Shown here: piece by piece, positions 1 through 8,700 of the stretch | How the letters are laid out: each line of letters opens with the position of its first letter | How positions within the stretch are numbered: the first letter of the stretch is position 1 | DNA from: Flavobacterium endophyticum | GTDB lineage: Bacteria > Bacteroidota > Bacteroidia > Flavobacteriales > Flavobacteriaceae | NCBI RefSeq assembly: GCF_003634455.1 | Contig: NZ_RBLC01000005.1 | Coordinates: forward strand, 215,112-279,111 | Direction of reading: 5' to 3' | Length of the DNA: 64,000 nt | The notes under the pieces: model-generated | Database searches by the model: none | Told to the model about the DNA's origin: nothing | Seen by the model: only the letters and a program-made list of their open reading frames with translations | Program-made: the position numbers and the translations under genes

Positions 1-1641
1 ATTATTATCGTCATCATGTACTGCCGATAAAGCTTGCGAAGCAAAGGCATCACTGCTATAAATATTTCTCCACTCAGGCTGAGTGGCTGTCGCAGTAAAA
101 GAGAGTTTTAGAGTTTCAAAAACGGTTCCTTCGGCAGAAAGGTCTGTAGTAAAAACCGGCATCAGGTTGTTTGAACTTGTTACTCCAACTCCAATAAACT
201 CAGAAGTCGATTCTGTTGGAGAAAATGGCTTGACAAAACTTGTTTCTCCAGCCAACGAACCATCAACATTATATTTGTGGGCTACAAATTTGTTGTCAGC
301 AAAATTCTCGTCTAAGCCTCGACCTGCAATGACAGGAAGGTTTGTAGCATCTAAAGTCAGGTGGGCATCTTTTATTTCGATAAGATTGTTGGTTTCTCTT
401 GTCCAATTTTCTGTACCATCTGGATTATAAGAGATCAGGAAAAAGCCGTCATCAACCCAATCGCCAAGATGTTTTCCTCCTACATAAATCTTAGCATTTG
501 GGGTCACTTTAATATCATAAGCATTGGTAAAATCTGTACCGCTTCTGAATATTTTTAGCCATTGCTGTTGTCCGGAAGCATTATATTTTACGGTTCCTGC
601 CTTGCTCATAAAAGTATTTAGGGTTCCGGTTACGTAGCAATTACCATCAGCATCGAACGTAACATCGCGCGCAATTGAGTTCGTATCTTGCAAAGGACTA
701 TCGGGATCATTCGGATCGGAGCTATCTGTATACGTGTAGTTTTGTTTCCATAAAACATTCCCATTGCTTGCATACTTGATCGTATAGTAGGTCTGCCAAT
801 AGTCGGCATTCGTACCAAATCCAGTTACGGCTATATTGCCTGCATTGTCTACAGCTACTGAAGTCGGCTCATTCCATGATTCTTCGACCTCATTACTGTC
901 AATAACCGACCAAAGGAGCGTTCCGGCCGCATCGTATTTCAAGGTCACATAGCGTATGCTTGTTCCGGCATATGCGACCCCGACAATAATTATATTTCCG
1001 TTTCCGTCGACTGTCATGGCTGTCGGCACATCCAGTCCTTCGTTGCCTCCATCAAAAACTCTTTCCCAAGTTACATTTCCTGAAGCGGCATCATATTTTA
1101 CAGTTCGAATATCCATATCATTTCCGTTCCATTTAATTCCTGTTGCAATTGGGTTTCCTGTTGCATCAAGGGCAATTTTAGTTCCTATCTCTGCTGCATA
1201 TAATGTTCCTTCTTGACGTTTTTCCCACACTCTGTTTCCGTTGGCATCTACTTTTATGGTTACAAAGTTTGCCTCAGCCGAAATGCTATTCGAACTTGTT
1301 CCGGTTATATAGACATTTCCTGCTGCATCATTGGTGCTTGAAAAAGGGACGCTTCTGCCGCTTAAAATAGTGGCTTTAAAGCCATAATTTGAAGGAGTAA
1401 CTTCTCGTGCCGCATCTCCTTCATTTAAGTCTGTACCAATCAAAGACTTTCTTTCTAACTGGCTATTTTGTCCCTCTTTGACATTTTTCAGTTTTGACAG
1501 TATCCCTTCTTTTTGAGATAATTCATAGCCATGAAATTTTTTGGCCTCCGTACCAAGTATTGTTTGAGAAAAGGCCGGGCCGCAGAAACCACAACCTAAT
1601 ATCACAACAATGAATCTTAGATATTTGTAATTATTTTTCAT
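1..1641 (-). CDS. Secreted SBBP/beta-propeller repeat protein, 3' end outside window
   Basis: The minus frame starting at the ATG at 1639-1641 stays open for 547 codons to the window edge, so the C-terminus is missing. The N-terminus is a signal peptide (MKNNYKYLRFIVVILGCGF, ending near AFSQ). From about residue 90 the protein repeats a blade-like module about every 50-60 residues, with motifs such as DAAGNVYITGTSS, DGNGNIIIVG, DNAGNIAVTG and DADGNCYVTG. These are typical of SBBP (seven-bladed beta-propeller) repeats. Such proteins in Flavobacteria are usually exported to the surface, often by T9SS, but the sorting domain would lie outside the window. The function is unknown; a structural or adhesive role is inference. 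Confidence 0.85.
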   Translation of the reverse strand, partial: MKNNYKYLRFIVVILGCGFCGPAFSQTILGTEAKKFHGYELSQKEGILSKLKNVKEGQNSQLERKSLIGTDLNEGDAAREVTPSNYGFKATILSGRSVPFSSTNDAAGNVYITGTSSNSISAEANFVTIKVDANGNRVWEKRQEGTLYAAEIGTKIALDATGNPIATGIKWNGNDMDIRTVKYDAASGNVTWERVFDGGNEGLDVPTAMTVDGNGNIIIVGVAYAGTSIRYVTLKYDAAGTLLWSVIDSNEVEESWNEPTSVAVDNAGNIAVTGFGTNADYWQTYYTIKYASNGNVLWKQNYTYTDSSDPNDPDSPLQDTNSIARDVTFDADGNCYVTGTLNTFMSKAGTVKYNASGQQQWLKIFRSGTDFTNAYDIKVTPNAKIYVGGKHLGDWVDDGFFLISYNPDGTENWTRETNNLIEIKDAHLTLDATNLPVIAGRGLDENFADNKFVAHKYNVDGSLAGETSFVKPFSPTESTSEFIGVGVTSSNNLMPVFTTDLSAEGTVFETLKLSFTATATQPEWRNIYSSDAFASQALSAVHDDDNN

Positions 1642-1722
1642 ACCTGTTTTTTAAGGATTAGACATTAATAATTGTATTCTTAATTGATTGAAGGAATTTC
1701 ATAAAAGAATAACTTTCTTTAT

Positions 1723-1730
1723 CAAAACTA
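1723..1730 (-). promoter_or_regulatory. Candidate -7 box for SBBP gene
   Basis: The minus strand reads TAGTTTTG, matching the Bacteroidota TAnnTTTG -7 consensus, about 80 bases upstream of the ATG at 1641. No convincing -33 TTG is visible at the usual spacing, so this is tentative. Confidence 0.35.
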
Positions 1731-1883
1731 CTTCATATTCATTCAATAACGTAAAAAACCGCGTTGACAAAAGTGTTGACATTTAAATTGTAACTCATTG
1801 AAAAATTGAGGAAACAGCGCACATTCTAAAGAACAACGAATAAATCTTATAGGAAATAATGCGTAATGAAATAAGAGATTGTT

Positions 1884-1918
1884 TTTGATACCCTCTTTGT
1901 CATTATTCGCTATTTTTG
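1884..1918 (+). promoter_or_regulatory. Candidate promoter of PhyH gene
   Basis: TTTG at 1884-1887 is followed after 23 bases by TATTTTTG (1911-1918), a TAnnTTTG -7 box. The predicted transcript would start near 1925 and give a short leader before the ATG at 1941. Confidence 0.5.
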
Positions 1919-1940
1919 ATGCAACTTTGATATAAAAACT

Positions 1941-2858
1941 ATGGCTTGGTCTCTTCTTGAGAAACTCTGGCAACGAACAGTAAGTTCTCACGTAACTGTA
2001 AATCCTGATACAACTTCTTGGGACAAAGAAATCGAAACGCTCTACCGGCTCGGTATCAGCATGGAAGACGCCCTCCAATTTCTTTATTTTGAAAAACCTG
2101 ATTTTGAAGCTTTCAAAACTTGGATACATAGTCGAAAAAGAGAAGCTGAAGCTGTTGCAAGTGAACGTGAAGATGACGTACTCCTACCAGAAGATCTTGA
2201 GTTTTGGTATAAAAACGGGTATATTATCGTAAGAGAAGCAATTTCAAAACAAGACTGCAAGGCAACAGAAGAGGCTATTTGGAATTTCTTAGGAATGGAT
2301 CCTAATGACAAAGAAAGCTGGTATAACAGACATGCAGAACAAAAAGGACTAATGCTCAGTTTTTCAGATCATGAGACTTTAAACAAAAACAGGGGTTCTG
2401 TTCGCATACGAAAAGCGTACGAACAGCTTTATAAAACGTCGAAGATCTATCCTACCATAGACAAGGTAAGTTTTAATCCGCCTGAGACGGAACATTTCCG
2501 TTTTAGGGGAAGTCCACTCCATTGGGACGTCAGCTTGAAACAGCCAATACCTTTTGCGATGCAAGGACTTTTATACTTAACGGACTGCGGCCCGCAAGAT
2601 GGCGCATTTCACTGTGTGCCAGGATTCCATAATTCGATTGATTTGTGGCTGGAAGGATTAGAAGAGGGTGAGCATCCGAGAGAAAAGGCGATCAACACGT
2701 TACAGCCTATTCCTATAACAGCCAATGCAGGCGACTTTATCATCTGGCAAAATACGCTGCCGCATTGCGCTATGCCCAATCATGGATTGCATCCGCGTAT
2801 GGTACAATATCTCACGTATCTGCCTGATGATTATTATGCTTCTCCAGAATGGATTTAG
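1941..2858 (+). CDS. Phytanoyl-CoA dioxygenase (PhyH) family protein
   Basis: A 305-residue cytoplasmic protein of the Fe(II)/2-oxoglutarate-dependent PhyH family. The metal triad is visible: H194 and D196 in LHWDV and the distal H275 in LPHCAMP, with R286 in HPRMVQYL placed to bind 2-oxoglutarate. The region SPLHWDV...GLLYLTDCGPQDGAFHCVPGFH is the typical core of the double-stranded beta-helix. About 90 N-terminal residues precede the oxygenase fold. PhyH proteins hydroxylate many small substrates and nothing here fixes the substrate. The gene stands alone, with its own promoter-like box and a convergent neighbour downstream. Confidence 0.85.
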   Translation: MAWSLLEKLWQRTVSSHVTVNPDTTSWDKEIETLYRLGISMEDALQFLYFEKPDFEAFKTWIHSRKREAEAVASEREDDVLLPEDLEFWYKNGYIIVREAISKQDCKATEEAIWNFLGMDPNDKESWYNRHAEQKGLMLSFSDHETLNKNRGSVRIRKAYEQLYKTSKIYPTIDKVSFNPPETEHFRFRGSPLHWDVSLKQPIPFAMQGLLYLTDCGPQDGAFHCVPGFHNSIDLWLEGLEEGEHPREKAINTLQPIPITANAGDFIIWQNTLPHCAMPNHGLHPRMVQYLTYLPDDYYASPEWI

Positions 2859-2874
2859 CCGCCTGTCGCGAAAA

Positions 2875-3384
2875 TTAAGACTTATTGATTATACTCCATC
2901 TTGGGATTCTTGCGTTATCGCCTTCTTTAAGAATAAAGCGATAGCCGTAATGGGTGTCGACTATTTCACGAGTAGTCGGATCTGTAATCGTATATTCGAT
3001 GTGTGCTTTCTGCTTGAAATATTTTTTCCAAGCCGGAAAGATATCGAGGTATTTTCCTCTGATGGCTTGGAATTTCAAGGCTTTTGTTTCTAGCTTGTTT
3101 TGCAATTTGAAGTCGACATATAGGCATTCGTCCCACTCGCTTTTGCTCTCGAGGTCTGCATCAGAGATAGCAGCCGGAGCATAAATAATAGTGTAACTGG
3201 AATCGGCGGCTTTCTCCATGACCTTATAGAATCTATAGGAAAGCGTTGTCAGCGAGGCAATCTTATCGGAAGCCTGGCGCGCATTTCCTTTATCTGTCCT
3301 GGAAATAGCGCTTATAAAAGCTACATCTTGCGCCATTGTAACGGTGCAGATGAAAAATACGGCAGATGATAGAAACGTTTTCAT
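2875..3384 (-). CDS. Secreted hypothetical protein
   Basis: Not recognised. The ATG at 3384 is chosen over an upstream ATG at 3408 because it begins directly with a signal peptide (MKTFLSSAVFFICTVTMAQ). The upstream ATG also overlaps a TAnnTTTG -7 box at 3406-3413 on the same strand. The mature part is about 150 residues, mixed alpha/beta, with several Tyr and Lys residues and no lipobox or metal motif. It converges with the PhyH gene. An envelope role is likely from the signal peptide alone. Confidence 0.75.
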   Translation of the reverse strand: MKTFLSSAVFFICTVTMAQDVAFISAISRTDKGNARQASDKIASLTTLSYRFYKVMEKAADSSYTIIYAPAAISDADLESKSEWDECLYVDFKLQNKLETKALKFQAIRGKYLDIFPAWKKYFKQKAHIEYTITDPTTREIVDTHYGYRFILKEGDNARIPRWSIINKS

Positions 3385-3405
3385 AGAAATTGCTATTGAA
3401 TAGTG

Positions 3406-3413
3406 CAAAGATA
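3406..3413 (-). promoter_or_regulatory. Candidate -7 box (TATCTTTG)
   Basis: TATCTTTG on the minus strand fits TAnnTTTG, 22 bases upstream of the ATG at 3384. It supports the shorter start of the secreted protein. Confidence 0.5.
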
Positions 3414-3503
3414 TTGCAAAAAGAATATCCTTTTTTTATCGTTTATTACTTATTTTAAATTTTTTATTCATCAGCATCCCCTTTCTCCAAAGCTCTTTAT
3501 AAA

Positions 3504-3950
3504 TCAGACATTGTAGAAGAAAGTTTTCCTGTCGAGTCCTGATTTATGGTAATGCCAATTAATATTCAGGACGTTTCTTATTGTCTTTTTCAAGGCGGCA
3601 TAGTCGTTGGGTTTTGTGATATAGATATTTGCCCCGTTAATAAATGTCTCTTCTATATCTTTTTCTAAAGACGACGTGGAGTATATGGCTACAGACACGT
3701 CCATAAACCTAGGGTTGCTTCTTATTTCTTTCAAGCATTCGGATCCCGAAACAAAAGGCATGTTCAGGTCTAAGAATATGATATGCGGCAGCACTATATT
3801 TTCTTGATTGAGATGTTCCATCAGCTCAACGGCATTCTTGAACATCAAGAGCTTATTGGAAGCTTTGATTTCCTTTACGACTTCTTCAAAGAGCTGCTGG
3901 TCGTCTTGATCGTCATCGACAAGAAAAATAGTCATAGCAGATGAATTCAT
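3504..3950 (-). CDS. Rcp-type response regulator, receiver domain only
   Basis: A 148-residue stand-alone receiver domain. The acidic pocket is VDDDQDD near residue 11, the phosphoacceptor Asp is in FLDLNMP near residue 59, the conserved Ser/Thr is in YSTSS and the Lys is in ITKPND. There is no output domain. The tail NINWHYHKSGL..KTFF is shared with the receiver at 19064-19516, so the two are paralogues. Receivers of this Rcp1 type usually serve phytochrome-like histidine kinases of the HDLQEPLR class; the only such kinase in the window is at 19535-21316. A start at an internal Met (3935) is possible. Confidence 0.9.
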   Translation of the reverse strand: MNSSAMTIFLVDDDQDDQQLFEEVVKEIKASNKLLMFKNAVELMEHLNQENIVLPHIIFLDLNMPFVSGSECLKEIRSNPRFMDVSVAIYSTSSLEKDIEETFINGANIYITKPNDYAALKKTIRNVLNINWHYHKSGLDRKTFFYNV

Positions 3951-4013
3951 ATGAATTTTAGATATTAGTTTTTGGTTTGAGTGTCATTTGTCAAAATTGC
4001 GGAATAAAGAATC

Positions 4014-4451
4014 TCATTCTGTCTTTTTATTGCCTACTATCAGCATATAGATATCATGCTTTAAAAAAAGCGTCAGAAAGTCCCTTCCTGAATTCCAAGT
4101 CATGAAAATTTTTGACTTTTCTTCTTTTACGGAATTGTGCAGTTCTTCGTAACTGTGTTCGGACTGCAGGCTCGGATGGAATGAAGACATATCGCTGATG
4201 GTTTCTTCAAACTTGAGGTTGTTTTCGGAAAGTAATCGTCTTACTTCCTTGAAGGCCGTAATAAATCCGTTAATGTCACGCTCGAAGTTAATGATATAGA
4301 TGTTTTCTTCTTCCGGATGGGTATACCATTTATAATAGGACATGTCCTTTTCTTCTATGGGTGACGGATAGATAGCAATAGGAGTCTTTCCAAAAGTTTG
4401 CGAAAAACTTTTGGAGCAAAAAAGGAGTAGTAAGAAACAAAGTAATTTCAT
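4014..4451 (-). CDS. Secreted hypothetical protein
   Basis: Not recognised. It is 145 residues with a clear signal peptide (MKLLCFLLLLFCSKSFSQ). The mature part of about 127 residues is rich in Glu, Lys, Tyr and Phe and has no cysteine or known motif. A TAATTTTG -7 box lies at 4474-4481 on the same strand, about 23 bases from the ATG. It sits upstream of, and on the same strand as, the orphan receiver at 3504-3950 with a 63-base gap, so co-transcription is possible. Confidence 0.75.
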   Translation of the reverse strand: MKLLCFLLLLFCSKSFSQTFGKTPIAIYPSPIEEKDMSYYKWYTHPEEENIYIINFERDINGFITAFKEVRRLLSENNLKFEETISDMSSFHPSLQSEHSYEELHNSVKEEKSKIFMTWNSGRDFLTLFLKHDIYMLIVGNKKTE

Positions 4452-4473
4452 AATTCCTATTGCTTATAGGACA

Positions 4474-4481
4474 CAAAATTA
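4474..4481 (-). promoter_or_regulatory. Candidate -7 box (TAATTTTG)
   Basis: TAATTTTG on the minus strand matches TAnnTTTG and lies 23 bases upstream of the ATG at 4451. Confidence 0.45.
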
Positions 4482-4639
4482 TTTATATCTAATTCTAAAA
4501 TCGTTACATAATTTTAAGGTAATTTTATTTATTAGGTCAGCTTTGCAGAAATTCAGCTACCTATGCAACCAAACAGGCAGAACACTTATCATCCAAGTAC
4601 TCTGCCAATCAGTTGCTAATCTTATATTTTAAAAAAGTA

Positions 4640-5353
4640 TTATTTGACTTTAGTGTCGTCTAGGAACTTGTTTATCCTTTTGATGCTTTCGTTCATAAAC
4701 TTGAACTTATTTGCATTATTCACATCATAAGACAACACACCTCTAACTACCCAGGCTTCTGCGATTTCGACAACGCTTAATTTGACGCTGCTGTAAAAAT
4801 CATTTTCATTGCTCAGCACAAAAATATGATCATCATAAATGCTTTTGGCCACACGGTTAATAAACAGTCCTTTTTCTCGGCTGATTACAACGATTATAGA
4901 GTCGTTTTCAATTCTATCAACATCGATTCTTTCACAAATCACGAATGAGTTTTCATCTATGACTGGAAACATGTTATTGCTTACCACTTGAAACACTCTG
5001 GAGTCTTCTTCTATAATAAAAGGAAAACTGTATTTCGGGAGAATATCGAGTAAAGAGACCACATCGTTTCCTTTTGCATATTGAAATTGTACTTCGCGAG
5101 AAATAAGAGGAGTGTGATTAGTAAAAGAACCAGCTTTTTTCTTGTTTAAGAATATCTCGTTCAGGTCGAGTTCGTATAACTCGCAAATTGTGATTATCGA
5201 ATCAAAATCTACGCTATTCCTTTTTTTCCATGTAGAAATGGTATTCGGCTTAATATTCAAAAATTCAGATAATTCGATATCTGTCTTGATTTTCAGCGCT
5301 TTCTTCAATCTTTCGATAACGCTAATCGCGTTTTGTGATTTATTTTCTTGCAT
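4640..5353 (-). CDS. CI/LexA-fold transcriptional repressor with degenerate S24 domain
   Basis: A 237-residue regulator. Residues 10-70 form a phage CI-type helix-turn-helix (IELSEFLNIKPNTISTWKKR). Residues about 105-210 form an S24 (LexA/CI C-terminal) fold. In the self-cleaving members the nucleophile is the Ser of a G-x-SM-x-P motif; here the aligned stretch is SNNMFP. The general-base Lys of a VKR-type motif aligns with Asn in FINRV. Both catalytic residues therefore appear missing, so RecA-stimulated self-cleavage is unlikely and the domain probably serves dimerisation or ligand sensing. A 16-bp palindrome 22 bases upstream suggests autoregulation. No phage genes surround it. Confidence 0.85.
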   Translation of the reverse strand: MQENKSQNAISVIERLKKALKIKTDIELSEFLNIKPNTISTWKKRNSVDFDSIITICELYELDLNEIFLNKKKAGSFTNHTPLISREVQFQYAKGNDVVSLLDILPKYSFPFIIEEDSRVFQVVSNNMFPVIDENSFVICERIDVDRIENDSIIVVISREKGLFINRVAKSIYDDHIFVLSNENDFYSSVKLSVVEIAEAWVVRGVLSYDVNNANKFKFMNESIKRINKFLDDTKVK

Positions 5354-5374
5354 ATTCGCAAAATGTATTGTAAC

Positions 5375-5390
5375 TTTATCATAAGATAAA
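5375..5390. promoter_or_regulatory. Palindromic operator upstream of CI-like repressor
   Basis: TTTATC-ATAA-GATAAA is a perfect inverted repeat with 6-base arms. It lies about 22 bases upstream of the repressor ATG at 5353 and is the obvious candidate for autoregulatory binding. Confidence 0.5.
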
Positions 5391-5762
5391 ATTAAATTAT
5401 GAATTCCGTTAAAAATCCACTTTATGAAATTGACTGCACAATCTATTCATAAAGCATTTTTTTAAAAAATATTCACAAGGACTCGTGGTATTTTTTAAAC
5501 ACCAAGCATAAAGTCATATCACAGGATGAATCTATGAGGGCGCGCTTTTGGAAATTTGGGGATGAATTATTACGTTTTAAAGATTAATAACAATTCGAAA
5601 ACAAATATATACTTTTTCTAAAAATACCACTCAAAACATATTATAAATTATTCATAATTACTCATTTACAATAAAAATGTAAGAAAAACTTTAAGAAAAC
5701 TATTAATTTCCCGTTAAAAACAAAGGTTCCCAAAATCTATCTATTAACTAAATGCTTTGCTT
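5391..5762. other. Intergenic region upstream of the adhesin operon
   Basis: This 370-base AT-rich stretch has no credible ORF and no TAnnTTTG box that I can see. The main structure is an inverted repeat CTTTATGAA (5420-5428) / TTCATAAAG (5446-5454) followed by CATTTTTTT, which could act as a weak terminator. The adhesin promoter must lie here but is not of the obvious type, so an alternative sigma factor or activator is possible. Confidence 0.5.
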
Positions 5763-8700
5763 ATGAAAATTAATTTTACTTTTCTAGGGGCGTATTATTT
5801 TCGATACTTTCCTATTTTTCTCTTACTGCTCTTTTACCATAATCCTCTCAGTGCGCAATCCACTAGAGTTTATGCTAGAGCAGTTTCAAGCGAAAACAAC
5901 ACTGATCTTTCCTCTAATGCAGTTGACGGAAACCTCGCTACTAAAGCGGCCGTCAGAGCTAGTTCAGGACTAGCCTTAGGGATTGGAGCCTATTCTGGCT
6001 ATATCGAACTAGAGTATCCGGCGCCTTTGCCTGCGAATACTACTTCTTATGTAAAAATACAAACAGACGAGAATCTCCTTCCGGCATTGCTGGGCGGAAG
6101 TCTTGGAAACTTACTTTCTAACGTATTAGGTGCTGTATTGATAGGAAATCAAGAATTTACGGTCCAGGCAAAAAACGGAAATAGCATAATTCTCCAGGGT
6201 GACAGCCAAGACATTGGTGAATTTGCCACAGAAAGGCTCCGAATCGTGACAGACGAGACAGGTGCCTTTTTTATTGCCATCACTCCGTCTCAGCCTTATA
6301 ATAGAATCCGACTCAGAAACAGGATTGGCAGCTTGCTAGGCCTGTTCAACACTAAAGAACTTGGCGTCTATGATGCATTTTATATTTCTGACGAAGACAA
6401 TTGTGGCTATGCTTCTTACACTTCCTATAGCGGAGAAGGTATCAGCCTTGATTTATTAAATCTGGGTGGTGCCGGCGTGACTAATCCGCAAAACGTATTA
6501 GATTCTAATCCAAATAGTTTTTCTAAATTAAGTCTCGGAATCTTGGGAGTAGCAGCTTCAATCGAGCAGACCATTTATTTTGACGGCCTTTCCGAGACGA
6601 CAGATGAATTTGACATCAGACTGAAAGTAGACCCCTCCTTATTAGCTTTAGGTGTCGCGAACAATATCCAAATCATTGCTTACAACGGTCCTGCAATCGT
6701 AGATTCGCGGTCATTGAACTCACTGCTCAATCTTGACCTTCTGACGCTACTGCAAGGAAATCAAATCGCTTCCATCCCTTTTGCCCCAAATGCACCTGCC
6801 GATAGAATTACGATTCGCTATTCTTCCTTGCTCAACCTGCAGTTGACACAGAGCCTTGACTTATACGATATTGTTCGCGTTCCTAAACTGCCTACCATCA
6901 CTGACCCATTTACCTTGAACGCGATAATATGCTCAGGAACTACGGCTTCTCTAATTGCAACTACAGCGCCTGGAAATGAAATCAGATGGTACAATACTGC
7001 TCAAGGCGGTGTTGCTTTAGGGACAGTCGCATCTGGTGTTCCATTTCAAACTACACAACTAAACAGTGATACTGTATTTTATGTCGCTGCCGCAAAAATC
7101 GGATGTACGGAAGAATCGCGAAGAGTCGCGGTTCCTGTTAAGGTGATAACCGTTCCGACTGCTGCCGACATCAATATTCCCGACACGCTCACTGCCTGTC
7201 AAGGAAACATAACGCTTTCGCCTACGACAAGCTTGGGAGGCGCTCTTATTCGATACTATACCGACCAGAATAAGACGCAGGAAATCACGACTGGGTATAC
7301 CGGTGATGCAGGAGTAACGTATGTAAAAGATCCGGTTACCGGAGCGCTTACTATTAGCGGACTAAATGCTACCGATTCGCCTTACTCCTATTTTATATCT
7401 TTAACTTCCGGCGGACTCTGCGAAAATGCGGCTAACACCCTTAAAGAAGTTACTGTAAATTTCTCTACCGTACTTTCGCTGCAAGTACAATCTGCCATCT
7501 CAGGATGCGGTTCTGTTAATCTAGCTGATGCGATACTGAATCTCAGTCCAAGCAACACTTATATTTTCTTTGATGCTTCCAACACTCCTATTACGCCGGA
7601 AGCAGCATCCAATATAACCTCTAGCGGTACCTTTTATATCCAAGCACAGAGTGCGAATACTTCTTGTTCTTCGGATGTGCTTCCAGTTGTAGTTACAGTA
7701 AACCCACAGCCAAGTCTTGCCATTGCAAATACGGCTCTGGTTACCCAAATTGGAAATACAGTTACTCTAAATGCTATTTCTACAGGAACTATCACATGGT
7801 ATACTGCAACAGGAACTGCGCTTCCTTCTAATATTGCAGGTCCGTTCGCAACTGCTGGAATATATACTTTTACCGTGATAGCCGTAGATGGAACATGTTC
7901 TAGAAGCGGAAGTGTAACGATAACCGTACTCGATCCTGCTGAATGTCCTCCGCTGACAGAAAGGAATTATGCCGATTCTCAGCGCTGGAATACCATACTC
8001 ACGGGCGGTGTAATCAATGCAGGAAGTGCCGCAGATGGAAATCCTCAGACGTTTTCTACTATTACAACAGGAATAGGACTTTTGGGCATAGGAACCACTT
8101 CACAGATTTTAGAGTGGAATGAAACTATTCCAGCCGGAACTGCTGTTACCTTAAAATTAGGCTCTGAATATAGCGGACTCACTCTTGTAGGCGGCTTTTC
8201 TGTCGTAGGTACAAAAAGAAATGGTTCGGGAGTTCCAGTAGATGTAGGTACGCTACAGCCGGTTTCGGGTTCGCTTCTTAATTTATTATCAGGGCAAAAC
8301 AACTTTGAATACACTTTCGTCCCGTCAAACAATACAGGCCCTCAAGCTTATGACGGCGTAAGAATAGAAATTACTTCGCTTGTAAGTGTTGCCCAAAGTG
8401 CCAAAGTCTATGAAGCGTATTACAAGAATCCGGTTACTCAAGTTGCTTGCGAAGCTGGCGATGCCGAAGATGTTCTTTTTGGAGCTATTGATTTAGGAGT
8501 TGGCGCAGCGACAGCATTAGTTGGCGTGGGTACACCTCGTAATGCCATAGACAACAGCGAGACTTCTTTTGCAACCATGTTCAGCGGTGCCGGAATTTTA
8601 GCGGCAGCCGAGCTTACGGCAGTTTTCAGGACTCCTTCAATTGTAGGAGATACTTTAAAGATAAGAATTTCAAGACCAAGCACGTTATTGACGCTCAATC

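Noticed and set aside
1743..2129. Minus-strand ORF of 128 codons overlapping the PhyH start
   Set aside because: It overlaps a well-supported oxygenase gene and its promoter, has no recognisable domain and no start-site support.
4640..5353. Prophage remnant marked by a CI-like repressor
   Set aside because: No integrase, capsid, tail or lysis genes and no attachment-site repeats are present around it.
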